Part shown: positions 1-9,030 of the stretch, piece by piece
Numbering within the stretch: the first letter of the stretch is position 1
Layout: each line of letters begins with the position of its first letter
Source: Neisseriaceae bacterium ESL0693
GTDB taxonomy: Bacteria > Pseudomonadota > Gammaproteobacteria > Burkholderiales > Neisseriaceae
DNA length: 64,000 nucleotides
NCBI GenBank assembly: GCA_029433475.1
Contig: JAQTIE010000001.1
Coordinates: 62,001-126,000, forward strand
Direction of reading: 5' to 3'
The notes under the pieces: model-generated
What the model saw: the letters and a program-made list of their open reading frames with translations, nothing else
Told to the model about the DNA's origin: nothing
Database searches by the model: none
Program-made: the position numbers and the translations under genes

Positions 1-707
1 TAACTCCAGAGGAATTCGCAGAATTTATAAGTACAGTTGAATTTAAAAAAATTAAGTTCGGAAATTTATTCTGGAATTATGAAATCAATGAGTATTTCAA
101 TCAGGATTCATCACCCCAACATCATATTAATTCAGAAGATAAAGCAATACTGACACAAATTCTAAAGACTTTTGATCCGGCTATTGATAAAGTAACGGAA
201 AATCGTAATGAAGATAATGAAATTACCGGTTTTAATATTGTATTTCATAATCAAAAAACCGTACAAATAGATACGGAAGGCGTTATCTTAAAAAACCACA
301 CGGTTTTATCAACCGGTACTATTGAAGCCATTCATCTTAGCTGCTTCATTAATTTTGTTTTGACTACAACAAAAAGTAAACTTCATAGTGGTACTCTGTT
401 TTTAGATGAAAAAATGGCATATACCCATGCTGAACTTGAGCGCACCATGGTCAATCTGGTCATCGCAAAAATGAACCCCTACACGCAGTTTTTTTATACC
501 ACGCATAATTACGATATTCTGACCATGCAGTTACCGATTCATACGTTTACATTATTGAAAAAAGACGCTAATCACATAACACACTTTATCCATCCGGAAA
601 AAAAATATAAAAAAAATGATCGCCACTTACTAAACAATATTCAAAATGACGTGTTTCATACACTACCAGATACCACTGAATTGGATAATTTATTATGGCT
701 AGAATAA
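1..707 (+). CDS. AAA/ABC-type ATPase, C-terminal part (5' truncated by window edge)
   Basis: An open frame (codons starting at position 3) runs from the window edge to the TAA at 705-707, so about 235 C-terminal residues are visible; an internal ATG at 360 is not the true start. Visible parts are an ABC-type signature (LSTGTIEA), a Walker B-like strand (GTLFLDEKMA, normally DEP) and a switch-His motif (FFYTTHNYDIL). This order is typical of AAA15/RloA/OLD-type ATPases. Walker A would lie upstream of the window. The next gene overlaps by 13 nt and encodes a small TOPRIM-like protein, so the two are surely co-translated. ATPase plus TOPRIM pairs are typical of anti-phage modules (RloAB, PARIS, OLD/Gabija-like). 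A defence role is inferred; family membership is fairly sure. Confidence 0.7.
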   Translation, partial: TPEEFAEFISTVEFKKIKFGNLFWNYEINEYFNQDSSPQHHINSEDKAILTQILKTFDPAIDKVTENRNEDNEITGFNIVFHNQKTVQIDTEGVILKNHTVLSTGTIEAIHLSCFINFVLTTTKSKLHSGTLFLDEKMAYTHAELERTMVNLVIAKMNPYTQFFYTTHNYDILTMQLPIHTFTLLKKDANHITHFIHPEKKYKKNDRHLLNNIQNDVFHTLPDTTELDNLLWLE

Positions 708-1216
708 AATCTACATATCTCCTGGGAGAAGGAGATACAGAAAAAGCATTTGTTAAAGCATACGATTTTTATGGTACATTCTACGAATTTAATCCTTATA
801 AAAAAAATTTTAAGAAAATAGTAGGTAAATTAAGAAGTAGTGATCATACGACTATAGTTTTGATCTGTGATGCCGATATAACCAATAAAGTTGAGATTGA
901 GAAGTTTCGTCAAAATTTAAAATTAATAAAAAAATACAGTCAACAATTTATTTTACTTATTCAGTTTAAATGTCTTGAAGATGAATTGGTTTTTTGCAGC
1001 AATCTGAAAAACAAAAATGAGTTATGCAGAACTTTTAACGTTGGTAGTATCGATAAATTAAAAATGACAATAAACAAAATCAGCAATCTGAAAAAGCATT
1101 TAGATCAGTGTGATTTTGATCTTAATAAATATGCCTCCCGTTATGAAAAGGCAGAACACTTAAAAGAATTTCATTTACATTGCCAACCATTCCATCCAGA
1201 TTTACTGATAAAATAA
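695..1216 (+). CDS. small TOPRIM-like protein (RloB/DUF4435-like), partner of upstream ATPase
   Basis: This 173-residue protein starts at the ATG at 695, inside the end of the ATPase gene. Near the N terminus LLGEGDTEKAF (residues ~9-19) supplies the glutamate of a TOPRIM fold, and LICDADI (~57) supplies the DxD metal motif after a hydrophobic strand. This is the usual TOPRIM order. A further acidic stretch (FKCLEDELVF) follows. The remainder is Lys/Asn-rich with no recognised domain. TOPRIM partners of AAA15 ATPases are effector nucleases or regulators in RloAB, PARIS and retron-Eco8-like systems. Which of these it belongs to, if any, cannot be told from sequence reading. It has low GC relative to uvrD downstream, consistent with an accessory island. 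Confidence 0.6.
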   Translation: MARIKSTYLLGEGDTEKAFVKAYDFYGTFYEFNPYKKNFKKIVGKLRSSDHTTIVLICDADITNKVEIEKFRQNLKLIKKYSQQFILLIQFKCLEDELVFCSNLKNKNELCRTFNVGSIDKLKMTINKISNLKKHLDQCDFDLNKYASRYEKAEHLKEFHLHCQPFHPDLLIK

Positions 1217-1294
1217 AAAAACTGAATGCCAAATCGGCACATTATCCGAATACCGAAACAGGCCAAAAGAATAAACAGGCAACCGCTATCCTTA

Positions 1295-1312
1295 TATAAT
1301 ATACATGTATAT
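1295..1312 (+). promoter_or_regulatory. candidate -10 box plus 14-bp palindrome upstream of uvrD
   Basis: TATAAT at 1295-1300 overlaps a perfect palindrome, ATATACATGTATAT (1299-1312), about 90 bases before uvrD. A good -35 is not obvious. The overlap of a -10 hexamer with a perfect palindrome would suit an operator, but the regulator is unknown. Confidence 0.3.
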
Positions 1313-1398
1313 GGAGGTACACAGATTACTTTCAGACAACTGCATTATAAAATCTTATTTACCTGTATTAATCTACATCACAGGCAGTTTTTTTCATT

Positions 1399-3636
1399 AT
1401 GATCAGCTACAATAAACGCATGGATACCTCTTCTCATCGTTTATTAACCGGATTGAATCCGGAGCAGCTGACTGCCGTGACCTGGCCGCCGCAGGCGGCG
1501 CTGGTACTGGCGGGTGCCGGCAGTGGTAAAACCCGGGTACTCACCACGCGTATTGCCTGGTTATTACAAACAGGCCAGGCCAGTGTGCACAGTATTCTGG
1601 CGGTTACTTTTACCAATAAAGCCGCCCGCGAAATGCAGACCCGTCTGGGTGCGCTATTGCCGATCTCGGTACGCGCCATGTGGCTGGGTACGTTTCACGG
1701 CCTTTGTCACCGGTTTTTGCGTCTGCATCATCAAGAGGCCAGTCTGCCCAAAGCATTCCAGATTCTGGACAGTGCCGATCAGCTGGGACTGATCAAACGT
1801 TTACTGAAACAATTGAATATTGCAGATACGGTGATCGCGCCGCGTACGCTGCAAGGCTTTATTAATGCGCAGAAAGAAGCCGGTTTGCGTGCGTCTGAAC
1901 TATCAGGCAAAGACCCGTTTGAAGTACAGATGATTGAATGCTATGCCGCCTATGATGCTTTGTGTCAGCAAGAGGGTGTGGTGGATTTTGCTGAACTGAT
2001 GCTCCGCTGTTATGAGGTACTGAAAACCAATGCGGTGTTGCGTACCCATTATCAGAACCGTTTCAGCCATATCCTGATTGATGAATTTCAGGATACGAAC
2101 CGGCTGCAATACGCCTGGCTGAAACTTTTGGCAGGAGAGCATGCGGCGGTATTCGCTGTGGGTGATGATGATCAGAGTATTTACCGTTTCCGCGGTGCTG
2201 AAGTGGCCAATATGAGCCGCTTTTTACGTGAATTTGCCGTCAGTGAGCCGATTAAGCTGGAACAAAATTATCGCTCGATGGGGCATATTCTGGCGGCGGC
2301 CAATGCGGTGATTAATCATAATGCCGAACGGCTGGGGAAGAATCTGCATACTCAGGCGGGTGATGGTGAAAAAATCCGGGTGTTACACGCGATTAATGAT
2401 CAGGAAGAAGCGCATTTTGTGGTTGATGAAGTCAAATCACTGCATCGCGATGGTATCGATCTTGGTCAGATGGCAGTTTTATACCGCAGCAATGCCCAGT
2501 CACGGGTACTGGAACAGGCGTTATTCAGTGCCGGTATTTCCTACAAAATTTATGGCGGATTGCGCTTTTACGAGCGTCAGGAAATCAAACACGCACTGGC
2601 TTATCTGCGTCTGGCGGTGAATCCTGACGATGATAATGCCTTATTACGTGTGATCAATGTGCCCACACGCGGTATTGGCACCCGCAGTATTGAACAGATT
2701 CAGTCTGCCGCAGCCGAGGCTGGCAGTTCACTGTGGCAGGCGGCACGCCAGATCAGTGTAAAACACGCCAAAATCGGCGCTTTTGTGCGCCTGATTGAAC
2801 AATTACAACTGCAAAGCCAGAATGTCAGCCTGCCCGAACTGACTCAGACCGTAATTCAAAATAGCGGTCTGATTGATTACTACCGCCAGCAAAAGGGCGA
2901 TCAGCAAGAACGGATTAATAACCTGGAAGAACTGGTCAGCGCAGCCATGGCATTCAAACCCAACGAATCCAGTTTTGAAGTGCTGCCGGCAGATACAGAG
3001 CAGGATCGGTTATTTCCGGTACTGGCTTTTTTAAGCAATGCCTCATTGGAAGCCGGTGAGCATCAGGCAGGGCAGGGCGAAGACGCGCTACAGCTGATGA
3101 CGGTACACGCGGCCAAAGGATTGGAATTTGATGCGGTATTTCTGACCGGACTGGAAGAAGGTTTATTCCCGAGTGAATACAGTCTGGCCGAGCGCGGCGG
3201 ACTAGAAGAAGAACGGCGGCTGATGTATGTGGCCATTACCCGCGCGCGTCAGCGTTTGTATCTGAGTATGGCCGAACAAAGGCTATTACACGGCCAGACC
3301 CGCTTTGGTTTACGCTCACGCTTTGTGGACGAAATTCCGCCGGAAGTATTGCAATATCTTTCTTCTGTACCGGGCAGTATTGTGGCCAAACAACAGACCA
3401 CAGTCCGCACCAATCCGTTTCACAGCCGCAGCCCCTCTTCACAAACCCTCAATAATACTGATTTTGATGGTTTTCAGCTGGGTCAGAATGTACGCCATGA
3501 GCGCTTTGGTACTGGTGTCATTATTGATGCAACAGCAAAGGCACAAGGCGCGCGTTTAACCATTAATTTCGGTAAAAACGGCATTAAAGAACTGGATACG
3601 GTGTTTGCCAAAACCAAACTCAGCATCATTTCCTGA
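1399..3636 (+). CDS. uvrD: UvrD-family DNA helicase II (SF1)
   Basis: This is an ATP-dependent 3'-5' SF1 helicase for nucleotide excision and mismatch repair. Motifs appear in order: Q motif (LNPEQLTAV), Walker A (AGAGSGKTRVL, ~residue 40), motif Ia (VTFTNKAA), Walker B (ILIDEFQDTN), motif III (VGDDDQSIYRFRGA), motif IV (EQNYRS), motif V (LMTVHAAKGLEFD) and motif VI (RRLMYVAITRAR). The C terminus carries the small Tudor-like UvrD/PcrA tail (RHERFGTGVII). The length of 745 residues is normal. The ATG at 1399 is used here; an in-frame ATG at 1420 (MDTSSHRLLTG) is an alternative start closer to the conserved N terminus, and neither has a strong ribosome site. The HIT gene follows 49 bases downstream and may be co-transcribed. 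Confidence 0.93.
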   Translation: MISYNKRMDTSSHRLLTGLNPEQLTAVTWPPQAALVLAGAGSGKTRVLTTRIAWLLQTGQASVHSILAVTFTNKAAREMQTRLGALLPISVRAMWLGTFHGLCHRFLRLHHQEASLPKAFQILDSADQLGLIKRLLKQLNIADTVIAPRTLQGFINAQKEAGLRASELSGKDPFEVQMIECYAAYDALCQQEGVVDFAELMLRCYEVLKTNAVLRTHYQNRFSHILIDEFQDTNRLQYAWLKLLAGEHAAVFAVGDDDQSIYRFRGAEVANMSRFLREFAVSEPIKLEQNYRSMGHILAAANAVINHNAERLGKNLHTQAGDGEKIRVLHAINDQEEAHFVVDEVKSLHRDGIDLGQMAVLYRSNAQSRVLEQALFSAGISYKIYGGLRFYERQEIKHALAYLRLAVNPDDDNALLRVINVPTRGIGTRSIEQIQSAAAEAGSSLWQAARQISVKHAKIGAFVRLIEQLQLQSQNVSLPELTQTVIQNSGLIDYYRQQKGDQQERINNLEELVSAAMAFKPNESSFEVLPADTEQDRLFPVLAFLSNASLEAGEHQAGQGEDALQLMTVHAAKGLEFDAVFLTGLEEGLFPSEYSLAERGGLEEERRLMYVAITRARQRLYLSMAEQRLLHGQTRFGLRSRFVDEIPPEVLQYLSSVPGSIVAKQQTTVRTNPFHSRSPSSQTLNNTDFDGFQLGQNVRHERFGTGVIIDATAKAQGARLTINFGKNGIKELDTVFAKTKLSIIS

Positions 3637-3685
3637 TATTTATACCTTAATCAGCTTGAATCACTCAGATCACAGGAAGCTAAAA

Positions 3686-4129
3686 ATGACTAAACCATAT
3701 GATCAGAATAATATTTTTGCCAGAATCATTCGCGGTGAAATTCCCTGCCATAAAGTGTATGAAGATGAGCATACCCTGGCATTTATGGATGTTATGCCCC
3801 AGGCACGCGGCCATGTGCTGGTGGTGCCCAAATATGCCGCGATTGAACTGACCGACATGCCGGCAGACTATCTGTCTGCGGTATTTGCCACGGCTCAGAA
3901 AGTCATTGCTGCTCAGCGGCAGGTATTGCATCGTCAGGGCGTGGTGCAAATGCAGCTTTCCGGCGCCGATGCCGGCCAGTCGGTATTTCATTACCATATT
4001 CATCTGATTCCGGCACATGTACATGAACTGGCCGCGCATGAAAGCCAGAGCGCCGATCAGGCTGATCTGGCCAAACTGGCCGGCCAGTTACGAGCGGCGC
4101 TGGACAGTAATAACGCACAACCAGACTAA
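3686..4129 (+). CDS. HIT family (histidine triad) nucleotide-binding protein
   Basis: This 147-residue HIT-domain hydrolase or nucleotide-binding protein has an N-terminal NIFARIIRGEIPCHKVYED (residues 8-26) and LVVPKYA typical of the Hint/Fhit fold. The catalytic triad FHYHIHLIPAH contains the H-x-H-x-H motif. Substrates of this class are nucleoside phosphoramidates or dinucleoside polyphosphates. The chosen ATG at 3686 has AGGAAG seven bases upstream and begins just before the conserved region, whereas an upstream in-frame start would add unrelated sequence from the end of uvrD. The C terminus (~30 residues) is Ala-rich and variable. Assignment to the family is sure; the exact substrate is not. 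Confidence 0.9.
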   Translation: MTKPYDQNNIFARIIRGEIPCHKVYEDEHTLAFMDVMPQARGHVLVVPKYAAIELTDMPADYLSAVFATAQKVIAAQRQVLHRQGVVQMQLSGADAGQSVFHYHIHLIPAHVHELAAHESQSADQADLAKLAGQLRAALDSNNAQPD

Positions 4130-4207
4130 GGGTGTGCAGTTATTCCTGCCATCATTCAATAGAACCGCTTTTAAATAATTTGGCAATATAAAAACCAATA
4201 CGAAAAT

Positions 4208-4234
4208 AGGCATCCATTGATGTGCCTGTTTTTT
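4208..4234 (+). terminator. probable terminator of the uvrD-HIT unit
   Basis: An imperfect hairpin (AGGCATC against GATGTGCCT, with a 2-base bulge) is followed by a run of six T at 4229-4234. A GATA-type tetranucleotide repeat (about 4 copies, 4291-4306) lies further downstream, between the two converging genes. No other feature is seen in 4130-4410. Confidence 0.5.
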
Positions 4235-4410
4235 GTTTAGCCATGCGTCTATCCATCTGGTTTTATCTGATGCTAAATAATCAAAAATTAATAGATAGAT
4301 AGATATTTACCAAATAATTTCTATTCCTATTGAAATGTGAATTTATCTTATAGTTAAATGTTTGATTTTTTAAACGTGATATTGATGTCCGGATAATAAA
4401 TGCCAATTCA

Positions 4411-5949
4411 TTAATCGGCGTGGTTTTGCTCTTCTGATTCTTGTTCAGATAATAATTTAAACCATTCTGATTGGATTATATTAATCATCTGTCCGATTGA
4501 TTGTTGCAGTTCCTTTTCTGTAAATTTTGGATTAAGTGTATTTTCTGGATGATGAATATTATGTCTTATATAAGTCATCAGTGTAACGTCTTTAAAATTC
4601 GGAGTAGGAGATACCTCCTCTTTTTTTATGCATTCTTTAAACCACTTTTTTGTTCTCTGAATATTTTGACTACCGCATATTTCATGATCAAAATTTTTAT
4701 ACTTCTCTGATTTAACTCTTAATATATCTTCAATATAACCATATAATTCATTATGAAAGTCTGTTGAGCATAATCCATAAGCAAAAAAATTAATCTCGGC
4801 ATAGGTCGGTGAAAAGGAAAATGTTTTACATGTATCAGCGGGCTGTATGACTGGGAATGTATGATCATTTTCTTTCCTGGTTATTAATATTAATCCTTTT
4901 TTACTGACCACATGTTTAACCAATTGTGGCGAATGTGTAGTAATAAAAACTTGCTGATATTCTGCAATTTTCAATAATGCATCCATTAAAGTAGATTGAG
5001 CCTTTGGATGTAATGAAATTTCAGGCTCATCAATAAAAAAGAAGCAAGGTTTAATCAGATGAGTCTGGCTACCTTTGTGATTAGTTAAATAGCGCGCATA
5101 TACATTAATGATCGATAATGCTAAAGCTCTTTGCATGCCACTGCCTTTATCAGCCATTGAAGTCTGCGAACCATCATCAATCAACACATCGCCCAATTTT
5201 ATGAAAGAACTCGGATCCTGAGGTTTGAAATCAAAATTAACTATACCATTGCCATAAAAATCAGTAAAAGAAGCTTGTATTTCTGATCTGATTTCATCTG
5301 CTTGTCTGGCTAAAGAGTGCTCACCCTCAATAAATGCCTTTTTATGAGATTGTTCAAATTCATGCCATTCATCACTATTCTGGAATTCAGTAAAAATATC
5401 TTTAAACAGCTTGCCAAGAATTTTAGTTGAACCAAAGTCAACAATATCATCAGGCCGCATATCAGACCAGATAAATTGTGTTTCAAATAAATAACCTATG
5501 GCCTTATCAAATCCGGTTACATTCTCAAATTGTTGTGTATTTGTATTAAACATCAGAATTTTTTGATGGTCTGTATGAATGGGTTTGTTATTTTGTTGAA
5601 TTTCTCTTTCTTCAGACGAACGCTTCAATCTAATGGTTTGCTGATTCGCATCGCCAAAAATATAGGGCTCATATTTCTTTCCAGATAACTCCCGAACCAC
5701 ATCAGTTAAATCACCTTGCAAAGTTATTTCAACACTACAGTGCTGATCACTCTGATTTTTATTTTTATAGTCATCAATGGTTTTACCCTTAATTACACCA
5801 GTTTTAAGAAAATCAATCGCTGAAAAAATCGTTGTTTTACCCGTATTATTTTCACCAACAAGACAAGTAAAAGGAGTATTAATTTTGACACAAAGAGACT
5901 GTCCAAAAATTTTAAAATTTTCCAATTTTATTTCTGTGATTCTTAACAC
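4411..5949 (-). CDS. OLD/RecF-like AAA ATPase with C-terminal HEPN-like RxxxxH motif
   Basis: An ABC/SMC-like ATPase of 512 residues. It has an N-terminal ITEIKLENFKIFG strand, Walker A GENNTGKTT (~residue 34), an ABC signature (GSGMQRALALS), Walker B (FFFIDEPEISLHP) and a switch His (FITTHSPQLVKH). OLD proteins normally carry a TOPRIM nuclease after this point, and none is visible here. Instead a C-terminal ~130-residue helical region contains YIRHNIHHPEN (R ~462, H ~467), matching the R-x4-6-H motif of HEPN ribonucleases. The start used is GTG 5949, because GGAGG at 5958-5962 sits eight bases upstream; the longer GTG at 5964 would lie over that site. Low GC and a decayed second copy nearby suggest an accessory, mobile-type gene. 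An abortive-infection role is inferred. Confidence 0.7.
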   Translation of the reverse strand: MLRITEIKLENFKIFGQSLCVKINTPFTCLVGENNTGKTTIFSAIDFLKTGVIKGKTIDDYKNKNQSDQHCSVEITLQGDLTDVVRELSGKKYEPYIFGDANQQTIRLKRSSEEREIQQNNKPIHTDHQKILMFNTNTQQFENVTGFDKAIGYLFETQFIWSDMRPDDIVDFGSTKILGKLFKDIFTEFQNSDEWHEFEQSHKKAFIEGEHSLARQADEIRSEIQASFTDFYGNGIVNFDFKPQDPSSFIKLGDVLIDDGSQTSMADKGSGMQRALALSIINVYARYLTNHKGSQTHLIKPCFFFIDEPEISLHPKAQSTLMDALLKIAEYQQVFITTHSPQLVKHVVSKKGLILITRKENDHTFPVIQPADTCKTFSFSPTYAEINFFAYGLCSTDFHNELYGYIEDILRVKSEKYKNFDHEICGSQNIQRTKKWFKECIKKEEVSPTPNFKDVTLMTYIRHNIHHPENTLNPKFTEKELQQSIGQMINIIQSEWFKLLSEQESEEQNHAD

Positions 5950-6137
5950 GGGTTCTTCCTCCACATAACCATACCAAATTATTTCGATGCAACAATTTCA
6001 AAAGTTTATTTTAATATACACGGAAATAATTATTTTTTCAAAACATAGTACAATTTAAATATTATTATTATTTAGCTATAGAAATTATCTATTGTATTGT
6101 TGTAATACGTAAAATCGTTTTATTACATCGGGCATAT

Positions 6138-6170
6138 AAAAACGTTACGCCCATCTGGCACGGATGGGCG
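6138..6170 (-). terminator. terminator downstream of the PEPC-like gene
   Basis: The 8-bp hairpin CGCCCATC/GATGGGCG (6148-6155 with 6163-6170) is followed on the minus strand by a short T run (6138-6142 read in reverse). A second, weaker hairpin (AAGCTTTC/GAAAGCTT, 6208-6229) lies between it and the stop codon. Confidence 0.55.
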
Positions 6171-6246
6171 GGAGCATTTCATGCTTTCTGTATCCTGTGT
6201 ATCTTTAAAGCTTTCCCGAAAGAAAGCTTCCGGAAAACATGATTTT

Positions 6247-9030
6247 TCAGCCAAAACTATGATTGGCATGCATGACGGCAACGCCAACCTCGCGTAATAG
6301 CTCAAAGCTGTCGTACAGCGGCCTGAAGATATGTTCATGCTCGCGGGCAAAGCCGCGGGCAATAGCAGCTTCTCCTTTTTCTCCGAATTCCAGATCAGCA
6401 ATGTATGATTCTGTAATCGGGAACAGGCCTTCCAGCAAAGGGAGCGCCTGAGGAATATTGAGGCATAAAATAAGCGTTGTGATTGCCTCTCGGGTGAGTG
6501 AGCCGCGCGGTCCGAAATAGGGAATATCTGTTGCAAGGCGCCATATGCGCTCAATCAGGGCAAACCGGATAACATGCAGTAGCTTCTCCTCGTTTGCCAT
6601 GCGGGGGGTATCCGGCCAGGCGGTGAGTAAATCTATATGCTCACGTTGCAGGTGGCGAAACATGGCGGGTACGCTTTTCCAGAATTCCATATTCTCCAGG
6701 CCATTGGCAATCTGTAAAAACCGCCGTTTGTCATCGTCATGATCACTGTGCTCGGCGCGATCCAACCAGTGACCCGGATCCAGATAATGCATGGTTTGCC
6801 GCAATACATCAATATCTGAATGAGCCAGTGCCTGCGAGGCAAAATCCATCAGCTGTCTGAAGCGGGGTGATGTCTGCTTCAATAGTTCGAATGCTTCTTG
6901 ATGGCGGTTGGCGGCCGTGCCCAGGCCATGCAGAATATTGGCCCACCAGCCCAATTGCTGCAAAATGGCATTATTGGGAATGGCTCTCATCTGGCCAGGA
7001 TGCGTAATGCGGGTTATGTTCACGCTATCGCTTTGTCTTGCTGACGGGCGCGAACCTGTCTTATCAACCAGCGCTGGCCCAAAAGCCCCCAGAAGCGCGG
7101 TATAGCCGGGATCATTCACCAAGTCCCCCATCTTGATGGCAATTGTTGCAAAGAAATCCAGCGCAAAATTGGGCTGATCGTAAAGCGGGTCTGGGGCTTT
7201 TGCTATCTCGCCGGCACTATGTTGCAAGACAACCTGTTGCGCCATAATGGCTATGGTCGATGTAGCCAGTGCCGGCGTGCCAAAGAGTACATAGCCATCT
7301 GCACCCTGAAATGCTGTCTCAAAACGACAGCTTATCCCTGCATCATGCAAGGCTTTACAGGTACGGGGTGGCGAGAAATATTTCAGCCGTTCTCTGAAGC
7401 TGAAAGGATGTGCCCCTCTGCCGATGCTCTCGCCATGAGTGTCAAACATGGTGAGGGCGATACCGTCCAAGTCATGTTCCTTGAGTAAGGCAATGATCTT
7501 GAGTCTGAGGCGTTCGACCAGGGCGCCGGCCGCAATCTGTCCGACATAACGTCCTGAATCGGAATAACCGAACTGGAGGGAAAGCCGGCCATTCTTGCGC
7601 AGATAATCGCGCCAGTGTCTGGAGCGCAATACCTCGCGTAAAATGGTCTCGCCGTTTTCAAGCGCCGTTTCGGTTTCGAAAAGAGGAGAAATCTCGATCT
7701 GTTCGTCCTTGATGCCAAAAAGACGCGCAAGCCATAATGTGGCCAGCAGGGTATAGCCGCTTTCTGTTTCAGCGATCAAAAAGCGTATGGGTGTTTTTGA
7801 GTCAATATGCTTGAGGATTTGCGCCATGGTCATCATCAGGCGTGCAGCGGCACTGGGCTCGATGAGCAGGCTGCCAAAATTGACAGATAACGGCTGCAAT
7901 TTATCCATCGCCTGATCAATGCTGGATAACAGAACACGGCGATGTGCCGGCAGGCGCGGGTCATCGGTCAGACCCAGACGGGTACGGGCGATATTATAGA
8001 TTTGTGCTGCATTTAAGCGCGTATGAATATGGGCAAGCCCTAGGCCATGCGCCATAAAACCGGTGCGGATAACATCAAGTCTTTGCTGATCATCCGCACA
8101 CAGCGCTAACCGAGCCTGATCAAATAAAGGTGCCAGTTCCTCTGCACTCAGCAGTGCTGCCTGCCTCAAAGACAAAATGGTTCGGGAGAAATCTGCCACA
8201 AAAGCGGGGTCAGTCTGTTGTTGCAGCTCATACCGGCAGGCAGGCTGTTGCCGGATTGTGGCCTCCAGAGCCTGTTTGACACGCCTGGCCAATGCGGTTT
8301 CTGACAGGCAAAGGTTATCCAGTCCTGTATTCAGACGCTCAAGCTGGGCAATTTTAAGTTCCAGACGGATACGGAATGTATCAAACCAGCTGATATCATT
8401 GCGGCCATCGGTATCAAAGCCAACCCAGCTGGCTAACACAATCGGAGTGGGGGTGAGCGCAGATAGATCAGACCACTTCTTTGCTGCCGCTTCAAAGATA
8501 TAAACATTAAGTTTGTCCAGCGCATCGCGTCCGCGCCTGATGGCACAGACAGCAAGCTGCTGCTCTTCTTCAAGGGTAGGGGGCGATGAGCGCCGATGTG
8601 TGGGCAGGAGGGGAATAGCCTGATCCGGCGATTCTGCACATTCGGCCAGCAGACTGTAAATTTCGCTGGCCAGCGCAAAAGTGGGATGGGCAGTAAAGAC
8701 AGCAGCCATAGCCGGAATAGAGAGAAACGCCGGTGAAGGAGCCAGCGCCACCAGTTGTGTGGCGACGTTTTTGAGATAAGCTTCCAGTACAGATTGACGC
8801 TCGGCCAATTCAACATAATCTCTTAACGCCTGCGCGCGTTGCCTGAAATGACGGTCACGCAAAATATGCACCGCCTCTTCCAAAGTTTTAAAACCTTCCG
8901 GCGAGAAACTTTTTTCGGCAAGTTCCTGAGTCAGGTCTGATAAAAGGCAGTTTTTGCTTGCCATTTTTGCCAACAGATCGTTGATAAAATTTACGGCATC
9001 AATCTCTGGGGTTGCAAAGGAATCAGGCAT
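6247..9030 (-). CDS. divergent phosphoenolpyruvate carboxylase-like protein
   Basis: This intact 927-residue protein matches the length and motif order of PEP carboxylase: FTAHPT (PEPC TAHPTE, His kept), PLFETE, FGYSDSGRYVG (YSDSxKDAG, Lys to Arg), SIGRG, GSRP and MRAIPN. The central catalytic loop is altered. The canonical FHGRGGSIGRGG reads FDTHGESIGRGA, so the conserved His and first Arg (E. coli H579, R581) are replaced by Asp and His. The invariant C-terminal RNTG is also absent; the protein ends MHANHSFG. The family resembles divergent PEPCs I associate with alphaproteobacteria (from memory). If active it would fix bicarbonate on PEP to give oxaloacetate, but activity is doubtful. The gene looks more GC-rich than its neighbours and lies between an intact and a decayed copy of the same ATPase gene, suggesting insertion or transfer. 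Confidence 0.75.
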   Translation of the reverse strand: MPDSFATPEIDAVNFINDLLAKMASKNCLLSDLTQELAEKSFSPEGFKTLEEAVHILRDRHFRQRAQALRDYVELAERQSVLEAYLKNVATQLVALAPSPAFLSIPAMAAVFTAHPTFALASEIYSLLAECAESPDQAIPLLPTHRRSSPPTLEEEQQLAVCAIRRGRDALDKLNVYIFEAAAKKWSDLSALTPTPIVLASWVGFDTDGRNDISWFDTFRIRLELKIAQLERLNTGLDNLCLSETALARRVKQALEATIRQQPACRYELQQQTDPAFVADFSRTILSLRQAALLSAEELAPLFDQARLALCADDQQRLDVIRTGFMAHGLGLAHIHTRLNAAQIYNIARTRLGLTDDPRLPAHRRVLLSSIDQAMDKLQPLSVNFGSLLIEPSAAARLMMTMAQILKHIDSKTPIRFLIAETESGYTLLATLWLARLFGIKDEQIEISPLFETETALENGETILREVLRSRHWRDYLRKNGRLSLQFGYSDSGRYVGQIAAGALVERLRLKIIALLKEHDLDGIALTMFDTHGESIGRGAHPFSFRERLKYFSPPRTCKALHDAGISCRFETAFQGADGYVLFGTPALATSTIAIMAQQVVLQHSAGEIAKAPDPLYDQPNFALDFFATIAIKMGDLVNDPGYTALLGAFGPALVDKTGSRPSARQSDSVNITRITHPGQMRAIPNNAILQQLGWWANILHGLGTAANRHQEAFELLKQTSPRFRQLMDFASQALAHSDIDVLRQTMHYLDPGHWLDRAEHSDHDDDKRRFLQIANGLENMEFWKSVPAMFRHLQREHIDLLTAWPDTPRMANEEKLLHVIRFALIERIWRLATDIPYFGPRGSLTREAITTLILCLNIPQALPLLEGLFPITESYIADLEFGEKGEAAIARGFAREHEHIFRPLYDSFELLREVGVAVMHANHSFG

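Noticed and set aside
4291-4306. GATA tetranucleotide repeat as a phase-variation switch
   Set aside because: About four copies, located downstream of both converging genes, so it cannot switch either reading frame or promoter.
6123-6554. 143-codon minus-strand ORF overlapping the end of the PEPC-like gene
   Set aside because: It overlaps the conserved C-terminal coding region of the PEPC-like gene in another frame and extends into the terminator; no family pattern.
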